This document shows positions 56,701 through 64,000 of a DNA stretch of 64,000 nucleotides, piece by piece. The position numbers were made by a program, and so were the translations under genes. The DNA is from Apus apus (Eukaryota; Chordata; Aves; Apodiformes; Apodidae): assembly GCF_020740795.1 (NCBI RefSeq), contig NC_067304.1, positions 4,640,056-4,704,055 on the forward strand, written 5' to 3'. Under the pieces are notes generated by a model that had not been told where the DNA came from, did no database searches, and saw only the letters and a list, made by a program, of their open reading frames with translations. Every line of letters begins with the position of its first letter. Positions within the stretch are counted from its first letter, which is position 1.

Positions 56701-59700
56701 GGTGTGTCTGTGTGTGCAGGTACATGTGTACAGCTGGGGTGCAGCTCTGCAGTAACACAGGGCTCTGCACCCTGGATAACCACACTGATAAATTTCCCAC
56801 AGTTACTCTGCTTTTGTATCCCAGAACTCCAGAGCTGTTCCCAGCTTCAGCACCTTCTCCCTTCCCAGCAGGAGTGGGCTGACACTCCTACACAGCAGGA
56901 GCAGAGCCAGACCCGTTGCAGAAGGGGGTTCTGAAGGGGCTGCAAAGGGGAATCGACGTCAATAGAACTTCTGATGAAAATCTTGCAAAAGCAACAAGAT
57001 CTACCCAGTCCTGCACTTATTTACTCACTGAGTTCAGTCCCCTGGTGATCAAGCCAAGCCTGGCTCAGCCCCAGTTGGGTCATGCTGCCCCTCAGGTCAG
57101 CCTAGCAGGAGGGAAATAGGGGTGGACAGACCCTCAGGTCAGCTACCCATGTGTCCCAGCTCTGAGAGGGATCAAGGCCAGGGCAGCATCCCGTGGGCAG
57201 AAAGAACAACTGGTTCAGTGAGAAGCTGAGCAAACAAGGGCAATGCCACGTGGAGACCTACTGAGGAGCAGGAAACAGCCGTGGCACACGGGTTATCTGG
57301 CACCACTGCAGCTGCAGGAGATGCTAATCAGACTAACCAGAAGGGATGGAAAGTTGCCTTAATTCTCCAGCACACGATCCAAAATAACCCAGCAGAGCAA
57401 CTGCAGGTTGCTGGTTACTGCAGAGCACAAGGGTTCTGCTCCTCCCCAGCACCTTCTAGGAAAGCAGGGACAGGCAGAGGGTATAAGCTTAAATATCCAA
57501 TCTCTTAACATCAAAAGCTGATGAACATGAAGAGGAAATGTTTGTCTCTATGAATTCCTAAGGGAGAGGCTCAAGCAGTGGTGAATGCATGTTGGAGTGA
57601 CTGGCTGACTGTGTCAAACTCTTAACTTCCTCTCAACAACACAGCAGCAATTCCTGCCTCTCAGCTTTCCTTGCTGGCCTCTGCAAAAAAGAGAAAGAAG
57701 TCAGTGATCAACTAATCCCTCTGCTCTCCTTGCTGCATGGGCTTGAGAGAACTGCCAGCTCACTTCAGCCAGCACTGAGACGTCTCCATCTCTGGAGTCA
57801 ATTTATCCCGGACGGTTTGGTGGACAGGAGGAAAGAATGGGGAAAAAAACAAGGAAAAGTTCACTGGAGTGGCACTGAGCACATCCAGCACAGGAATTTG
57901 AGCTCCATATGAAGCCTGACCTTAGAATTCCAGCCCCATGGCAATTAGGTTGGGATTAACACAACCCAGCTGTAGTCACTGGCAACAGGATTTTAATCTT
58001 TAAAGGGTGAGTTTTACTTCTTAATTGCGAAAGGAATTTCTGAGGTGCCTTAATGCAGCACTAATTAGAAACCCACAGCCTCAGAAACCACTCCAGGCTC
58101 CTTCCCTGTGGAGAGAGCATGAGCCCCACACCAGGGAGCCCCAGAGGGGAGCCCCCTCCTCACACATACACGTGGGTCCCCCCTGTGGAGGGAAGAACAG
58201 GGCCAGAACAAAAAAATGGAAAGCCCAAGACATGATCCTGTCCCACCATGCACAGAGACAAGGAGGCAGAGTGCAAGGTGAGGGGATGCATCTAAAGGCA
58301 GCACAGCCAAGGAGGGGAAAGGAAAGCAGAGGACAAAGCCACGAGGTTCATGTCTCTCCAGAGCTATCAACTCCAGGGCAGGAGGCACCAGGAGACCAAG
58401 CTGGTGCAAGGGCAGCAGCCACTCAGCACAGCTGGGCTGGGGACAGCTGGATGGGTGTGATCTCTGTACCAGTTTCCTTGTGACCCTCCTGCAGCCACCA
58501 GAGCAGAGAGGGGAAAGTTTTGCATTCCTGTGACTTTCTGCAGTCTTATTTCCTTGCCAAGCCTGCCCCAACGTTGCTCTGTGCAAGCCCCAGAAGGGAA
58601 GAGGATGAAGCAAACGGAGGCTGCAGAAGCCCTGCCACGGCCCCAGGAGAGCCAAGCACTCACCCTGATAAGCCCATGCTCAGAAAGTGCAAGAATGGCC
58701 TGTGTCTGGGACAGCACGGATCCTGACATGATCCCAACAATAGAGAGAATAAAACAAAGGGATCTGTTTCCCAGAGTGAAAGGGCAAACAAAGCTCAGCC
58801 TGGAACACAAGCTGCAGTGCTCAGCCTCTGTCCCTGCGAGCCCTGGCACTGGGGCACAGCTGGGCCAGGGGCAGCATGAAGCCTCCAGCAGCTTTGTCCT
58901 CCCCAGCAGCACCTGGAGAGAAGAGACCAGCCCCAAGGGGAGGCAGACACAGCCCAGGCTTTGCTGGGCAACCCTGGCACAGCCACCCCAGGCAGCTCAG
59001 CACCCTGCTCCTCAGAGAACAAAGAGCAAGGGCTGAATCCAAGCAGGAGGTGGAGGCCGCACAGTCTGCAGGAATCAACAAGCAGGGGCTGGGGATGCAG
59101 GAGCCAAGCCAAGGGCTAGTCCAGGGAAATGCTGTTTGCCTTCCTGCTCCACAGAGGCTGTAGGGACAACTCTGCAAAATGTGATGTCCACGTGCCACTG
59201 GTTCACTGGGTGAGAGCAGCATCCCTCAGGGTACATACAGGGAGCTACAGCACGAGGGACAAGAGGGGCTGCAAGTGACAAAAGGCTGGATGAACAGCTC
59301 AAAACATTGGCTCTGCTGCCATCCAAGAGAGCACCAGAAAGCCCAGGACTCAAGCACCAATGAGAAGCTACTGAGGAGCAAAGTCACAGCTGGCATCACC
59401 TCATTGCTCAAGATGGGAGAAGAGGACTCAGGTGAGCAGATTTAAGGGCTTGGCAGCAGGCAGCCAGCACCCTGCAGAGGTCAGATTCAAAGCTGTACGT
59501 GCTCCCATCATGCAGTCACTTGCTGTCATGCTCAGGCAGAAGATACTTTGCAGAAGGAAGGGGTGTTATGGTCCCTGTTAGGAGAGGATGTCAGTCTCTC
59601 TCCAGCACTGCTCAGCTACAGACACAGACTTGTGTTATAGTAACATTTAAACACAAACCAATTCATTTACAGCTAGACTAACAGTATTCCGAGGAGCTAA

Positions 59701-60359
59701 CAGAGCCTGCTCCATCTCTCACAGGGACCTCACTGTTTCACAGGAATTGGACTGAATTTGAGCATGAGGGATGCCCAGCCCTGCCTCTCCACCAGCTTCA
59801 AGAGGCTGTCAATCCACCTGCCAGCTCTCACTGCCAGCTCCCCTCTGTTTCAGCCTTTGCTGTACGATTCTCCCCAGGCTCTCTCCTCTCCCAGCCCTCC
59901 TGGACCCGGCTTCTTTCAGCCTGCTATGATGCCTGCACCCAGCTTCCTCACCCAGACAGCTGATCCAGGCACTCCAGACTGCCCAAGCCAGCTCCCACTC
60001 TGTGCCTCCAGGCCCACGAGCAGCCCTGACAAGGCAGTGAACTGTCAGCAAGGTTTAAGGACTATTAAACCTCCAGAAATCTGATCAGCCTAGTGGGATG
60101 AAGACACCATCCCAGCACACTGAGCTCCAGGCTCTGGTTTCTTTGGTCACTGACAGAGTTTTGTCTGCCCAGCCTCCATACACACATGAACCTTCCTTCC
60201 CCTTCCCCAAGCAGGTATCCTGCTCCCTCCCTCCCTTCCCTGGATACTCACAGCTGTTGACAAGCGAGAGGCCAGAGTCATCTCCAGGTTCCCCTTCAGG
60301 CCCAGCAATGCAGGTACTAAGATAAACACCTCGGTCACATATTTGAAGACATCCCAGTG
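50523..60359 (-). CDS. SLC41A1: SLC41A1, magnesium transporter (partial, N-terminal exon off-window)
   Basis: Nine coding exons in transcription order 60252-60359, 56459-56530, 56046-56190, 55803-55949, 54895-55042, 54154-54233, 53231-53365, 52306-52454 and 50523-50708. They give 389 residues plus stop, with all splice sites AG/GT and phases consistent. Human SLC41A1 has 513 residues; these exons correspond to 125-513, so only the first 124 are missing. Two MgtE-like membrane domains are visible, each with its signature: [19 protein letters not shown] and [20 protein letters not shown]. The C-terminus is DRDSDVGD. Known role: a plasma-membrane Mg2+ transporter, proposed as a Na+/Mg2+ exchanger. 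SLC41A2/A3 are excluded because FGWIPDGHF and [20 protein letters not shown] are SLC41A1-type. The right neighbour in human is PM20D1, not seen here. Confidence 0.96.
52306..52454 (-). CDS. SLC41A1: SLC41A1 coding exon, human residues 403-452
   Basis: 149 nt. It encodes [20 protein letters not shown] and then [20 protein letters not shown] and ends AALLQ, two hydrophobic membrane segments. The donor is CAG/GTAAGC. Confidence 0.95.
53231..53365 (-). CDS. SLC41A1: SLC41A1 coding exon, human residues 358-403
   Basis: 135 nt. It encodes [20 protein letters not shown], then the variable loop [18 protein letters not shown] and STFFSS. The GVGGNL motif is shared by the SLC41 family. The acceptor is CTCTGCAG. 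Confidence 0.95.
54154..54233 (-). CDS. SLC41A1: SLC41A1 coding exon, human residues 331-358
   Basis: 80 nt. It encodes [20 protein letters not shown], then VFTPVIN, and joins in frame to GVGGN of the next exon. The donor is AATG/GTGAGT. Confidence 0.95.
54895..55042 (-). CDS. SLC41A1: SLC41A1 coding exon, human residues 282-331
   Basis: 148 nt. It encodes [20 protein letters not shown], then [20 protein letters not shown] and PVIIAMAIS. The acceptor CCTCAG and donor GCAG/GTAGGG fit. The start (ESKAYVN) differs from human (LNHWRYIY), a variable loop. Confidence 0.94.
55803..55949 (-). CDS. SLC41A1: SLC41A1 coding exon, human residues 233-282
   Basis: 147 nt. It carries the first MgtE signature [20 protein letters not shown] after [13 protein letters not shown], and ends WGLYREL. 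It begins and ends in phase 1. Confidence 0.96.
56046..56190 (-). CDS. SLC41A1: SLC41A1 coding exon, human residues 185-233
   Basis: 145 nt. It encodes [20 protein letters not shown], then [20 protein letters not shown] and AFIASVVL, two membrane helices. The acceptor is TTTGCAG and the donor is CTGG/GTGAGA. Confidence 0.96.
56459..56530 (-). CDS. SLC41A1: SLC41A1 coding exon, human residues 161-184
   Basis: 72 nt, phase 0 on both sides. It encodes [20 protein letters not shown] and ALIQ. The acceptor TCTTGCAG and donor CAG/GTAAGA fit. The 3.7-kb intron to its right holds no recognised feature. Confidence 0.95.
56531..60251. other. SLC41A1 intron, no recognised feature
   Basis: I found no convincing exon. 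One open segment near 58672-58802 looks membrane-like on the minus strand, but it has a weak acceptor and an out-of-phase length, and was rejected. Confidence 0.5.
60252..60359 (-). CDS. SLC41A1: SLC41A1 coding exon, human residues 125-160 (first in window)
   Basis: 108 nt, phase 0 on both sides. It encodes [20 protein letters not shown], then [32 protein letters not shown] is the most conserved SLC41 motif. The acceptor is TTTTTCAG and the donor is GCT/GTGAGT. Confidence 0.95.
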
Positions 60360-63300
60360 CTGAAAAATTAAAGCCAAAAAAGACCATGAGAAAGAATCCC
60401 AGCTGTTAGAAACCTTTGCTTTGGACTAAGGGTCACTTACTCATCAGTCTTTGCAACGTGGCACTGCCTGGATGTGGCCCTGAGCAGACAACCCAGCTCC
60501 TCTTCTGGTGCCACACTTTGGATTTTGCAGCATTTTACTGTTTTGACATTTGTGTAGCAGTGATCACATGTTCCTGCTGAGCCTAAAAACCGGATCTGAG
60601 CCTGCAACTTTCAGCTGAAAATCCCCCAAAGATTAACCACTGACAAAATGCTTACACAGAGGCCAAAACAGGGAAAGATGAAGAGACTCTGCCCAACACT
60701 TCTGGCAGAATGGAGCACTGAAGTTCAGTCTCAGCTAAGAGCCATTCCCTGCATGTGTGTCTTACAAATATACTTTGGATTGAGGCACTGCTGCTCCCTG
60801 ACCTTGCCAGCTCCAAGCAGCAGCTCAGCACCCTCTCTGTTCCCTCCTAGCTCACCAAGGAGATCCATGCCCTCCCACCCCTGGCACCTACATTACTCAG
60901 GTATTCACCAGCTGCTCTGGCTCCACAGTCAAGTCAACTTCCCTGGGCAGGAGACAGAAGAGGCAGCCATGGTTATTTAGGAAAAAAACAAAGTCTAATT
61001 GCAGGGTAAGCAGGCTTAAAGCAGAGCAGCTGGCTTCTGGGAAAACACACAACCAGCCAAAAAAAACCCTTCACAACCACATTTAAAAAAACCCTGCAAG
61101 CTACACAAACCTCACTGCCCGATTCTTTTATTTTCATGAAGATTTTGCAAGAAGACCCTGTGTCCAAAATAACTCCTGCTTCCCACACTGCCTGACTGCC
61201 ACGCTCCTCAAGGGACACGGAGCAGGGCTGGAATCACACTCTGCTGTGCTGAACACAGACCAGTCACAGTACTGGCAGTTCCCTTCTGCAAACTTCACCT
61301 GCAAGAGGCTCTGTCCTTCAGTGTCCTCCTTGGCAGTGTCAGACCATCAGGATAATGAGCCAAGAGGATGTGCACTTCTTTCTAGGACAAGGAAATTTAT
61401 CTGCCAACACCCCACAGCAAATACCAGCCACTCTGCCTGCAGGACTAACATCTTCTTGTGGAGAAGTACTTCAGTTATTTTTGTTTATTTCTCCATCTCT
61501 TGTGCTGCCTGCCTTCCCCTCTGAGCCAATAGATCCCAGTTTCCTGCCAGGTCCTTTGCAATACCACATCCAAGCTGCACTCACTTGAAAACCCATTTGA
61601 GAGAAAACTGTGATCACAGGAGGCAGGTAAGTGCTTGAGATGGATGAACTGGGACCATTTTTTCTCCAAGGGAAAAACTATTTTCCAGTCAATAAAAATC
61701 CCCTTAATGTTTTTGACAGCTTGGTGAGACAAGTTAACCATGCTCTCCAGCTCCCAGGTGCACAGATGAAAGCTGAAATACTTCATCCAACACAGCAGCT
61801 CATCAGACTGTGCTTCCTTTAAGGTCACATCTGGAGACAGGCAAGCCTGGCTCTCCTCAGTCTATTTTGAGGCAGGCATTATGACTATTTTGCTGCTGCT
61901 TGTATTGGTGAATCCTTTGCTATGACTTCCCTTCACAGCATCTAGAATTCAACCAGCAGGACGTGCTGGGTGTCACCAGAATCACTTAGTGAAGGGAACA
62001 TGGTCATTAGTCAGACCCTGGGCTGGAAGCCCTGGGCAACAGTTTCCCGGCTCTTCCTGCCTCCAGAGACAGGCTCAGGCAGTGGCCAGCAGGAGTTCAC
62101 AGCCCTCCCTCACCTTGCCCCAACCCTGGCTTTGTAAATCAACCTTTAAAGGAGCCTGCACTGCAAACTGCTGCCAGAAGCTGCTGTAACTGGAGCCTGC
62201 TAAAGCAGCTCCCCGAGGATGACAGGGGTGTTCTTGGGGAAAGGAATAAAAGCCACCTTGGGTTGAAGGAAAAGAAAGAGACTTCTGCAGGCATCAGCAG
62301 CTCCCTCACTGCAGAGAGCAGGACCCATGGGCTCCTGCCAGCTTCCTTAATATCAGATGTTATACAACACTGGCCTATGGGCTTTTAGTAGGTCCCAAAG
62401 GCATCCCTGGCTCCTGCAGGGAAGAAAGCTCCTTGTGGAGACATGTGCCCACCATGTGGCTCCAAGGGGAGAACCAGAGCCAGACTGTTTGGGGAAGACA
62501 AAAAAAAGGGAAAAAGAAGAGGAAATAGGAATTTAAGTGCAGGATATTGAGCTGTTGAAAATTCCATTCCCCCCTGTAACAGCCCCTCTGAGAAGCACAG
62601 GTTATAAATAAGCTGTTTTCAGGGGTGAGGAGGGAGGCTAACATGCACACATGATCATTGAATGGTTTGGGTTGGAGGGGACCTTAAAGATTATCTAGAT
62701 CTAACACCCCTGCATGGGCAGGGACACCTCCCACTAGATCAGGTTGCTCAGAGCCCCATCCAACAAGAATATCCAGTCTGCTCCATGCACAGGAGAACAC
62801 ACCATGCTGAACACATCAAGGAGGCTTCATCTCCAGCACCTTCTCTCTGCCCCCTGGGGCCAGGGAGCACAGAGACCACAAGCAATCTAGGTTTAACTTC
62901 ATTCAGTTTCATTTTCTGCTAAGCCTGTGGTCCTTTTGAACACATCTATCCGGGTACCAGGGCAACCAGACCTCCTCTCCTGTGCAGCACTGCAGGAGTG
63001 AGATCAGACCCCAGCCTGCCACAGGTTCTGCAAGAAACACCAACCCCAGGTGGTGTTCTGTGGTTGCCTTTCAGAAGCTTGGCACCTGCAGACAACAGAT
63101 ATTTCCAGGGTAAGGGCAGCTGCTTCTCAGCCTCTGTCTGTTCTAGTCACCACAAGAGATCCCTGGGAAGCAGTTTGGTTCCCCTGGGATTACAGCAGGA
63201 GGGTGATTCAAGACAGCTCAGAAGGAGGATGTGCTGTGGGTGCAGTAGTGACTGCCCTGGTGGGGCTGCTTCTCCCAGCCTCTCCCTCTGGAATGCCAGG

Positions 63301-64000
63301 GAACAAGCACTTTTAGCAGGAGCTGCAGCCCCAGGGCTGGCACTTGCTGCTGGCCCTGGCTAAGACCCATCCCAGAGGGAGGGTGACACCAGAGGTGGTC
63401 AAGAAGGGAAAATGAACAGGCTCCCTCCTCTGTAAATACTCTCCATCCCATCCCAGGGAGCAGACAAGCCTGGAAAACAACACTTGAGGCTCTGCTGGGA
63501 GAGGGGACTGTGCCAAGAGTCCTCTGCTGTACACAAAAAGCAGCTGGTGTGCTCACATGTCACCTGGCCCAAAGGTCTCTGCAATCCCAAAGGTAGCAGA
63601 AGCAAATTCTCCTCCTGAGAGGCAAATTCATAGGGACACATTACTGGGAGAGCATGGCCCAAGGCCAGGGCTGCTTGCTTTCCCAGTGGGTAGACCAATT
63701 ACAGCTGGCTGATTAGTCTGTTTATCCAAAATAGAGGAAATTGAGTGTACAGAGCCCTCTACCCATTGCCCACCACAGCTGCATCCAAAGCAATGGGACT
63801 CCAGTCCACCCCAGTGCATCAGCTACCTGCTCCACATGCTTCTTTCCCTTCATCCAAGGCTTTGAGTCTCTGGGAAGCCAGTTTTCAAGATCAGCTCCCC
63901 AGATTCTGCAGCCAAGTAAGCCAAGACCACACACTTCCCACCCCCTTTTCCACCCTATGGCATTTAGATGCCTCATTTAATCCCAAGGCTACAGGGAGTT
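60360..64000. other. SLC41A1 upstream intron
   Basis: The exon coding for the first 124 residues of SLC41A1 was sought on the minus strand (the conserved part would end near GMVLDIVQ) and not found, so it presumably lies beyond 64000. The only recognised element is a CR1 fragment at 62651-62780. Confidence 0.5.
62651..62780 (-). mobile_element. CR1 LINE 3'-end fragment in SLC41A1 intron
   Basis: The plus strand reads GAATGGTTTGGGTTGGAGGG, then ACCTTAAAGATTATCTAGAT, which is the reverse complement of the classic CR1 3' end. It continues with a CCACTAGATCAGGTTGCTCA segment typical of another CR1 subfamily than the copies at 29.3 and 34.8 kb. The 8-bp tail is reduced to a trace (TGATCATTGAATGG). 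Confidence 0.9.

Noticed and set aside
58672-58802. Membrane-like minus-strand segment that could be an additional SLC41A1 exon
   Set aside because: It has a good donor (GTGAGT), but the acceptor tract is weak, the implied exon length (about 59 nt) would shift the frame between two phase-0 exons, and the known SLC41A1 protein needs no extra residues there.
60360-64000. Search for the N-terminal SLC41A1 exon
   Set aside because: No minus-strand segment resembling the first conserved helix, or ending in a donor after a VLDIVQ-like sequence, was found. It is taken to be beyond the window.

Overview
The window is vertebrate nuclear DNA, almost certainly avian. Intron-rich genes, GC-rich CpG-island promoters and several CR1 retrotransposon 3' ends carrying the (ATTCTATG)n tail are all characteristic of bird genomes. 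High GC, GC-rich minisatellites and compact genes would fit a microchromosome, but that is inference.

Three protein-coding genes were rebuilt exon by exon from splice sites, reading phase and recalled family sequences. All lie on the minus strand. From right to left in the window, which is the direction of transcription, they are SLC41A1 (nine coding exons, 60359 to 50523; the exon coding for about the first 124 residues is outside the window), RAB29/RAB7L1 (five coding exons, 47171 to 42043, complete, 205 aa) and NUCKS1 (eight coding exons, 37056 to 23622, complete, 294 aa). Gene order and orientation match the human 1q32.1 PARK16 interval (SLC41A1, RAB29, NUCKS1).

Layout: 1-4185 has no recognised exon and may be the first intron of a leftward gene whose CpG island lies at about 4150-4720. 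4745-16565 is exon-free. 16566-17670 is a compact cluster of two CR1 fragments, a 9-bp minisatellite and a strong CTCF-like site. About 18070-23621 is a probable long NUCKS1 3' UTR. 23622-37056 is the NUCKS1 coding region, with an 8.1-kb first intron holding two inverted, nearly identical CR1 copies. 36430-38160 is the NUCKS1 CpG island. 38160-42042 is RAB29 3' flank and UTR. 42043-47171 is RAB29, with a GC-rich minisatellite abutting its promoter (about 47221-47605). 48380-60359 is SLC41A1, and 60360-64000 is its upstream intron.

The most interesting observation is an extra 153-nt phase-1 exon in NUCKS1 (25812-25964). It looks like a diverged duplicate of the later acidic/basic exon at 24501-24650. 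It accounts exactly for the 51-residue difference from the 243-residue human protein as I recall it.

The three genes are physical neighbours but not known to form one pathway: SLC41A1 is a magnesium transporter, RAB29 is a Golgi/endolysosomal GTPase linked to LRRK2, and NUCKS1 is a chromatin/DNA-repair phosphoprotein.
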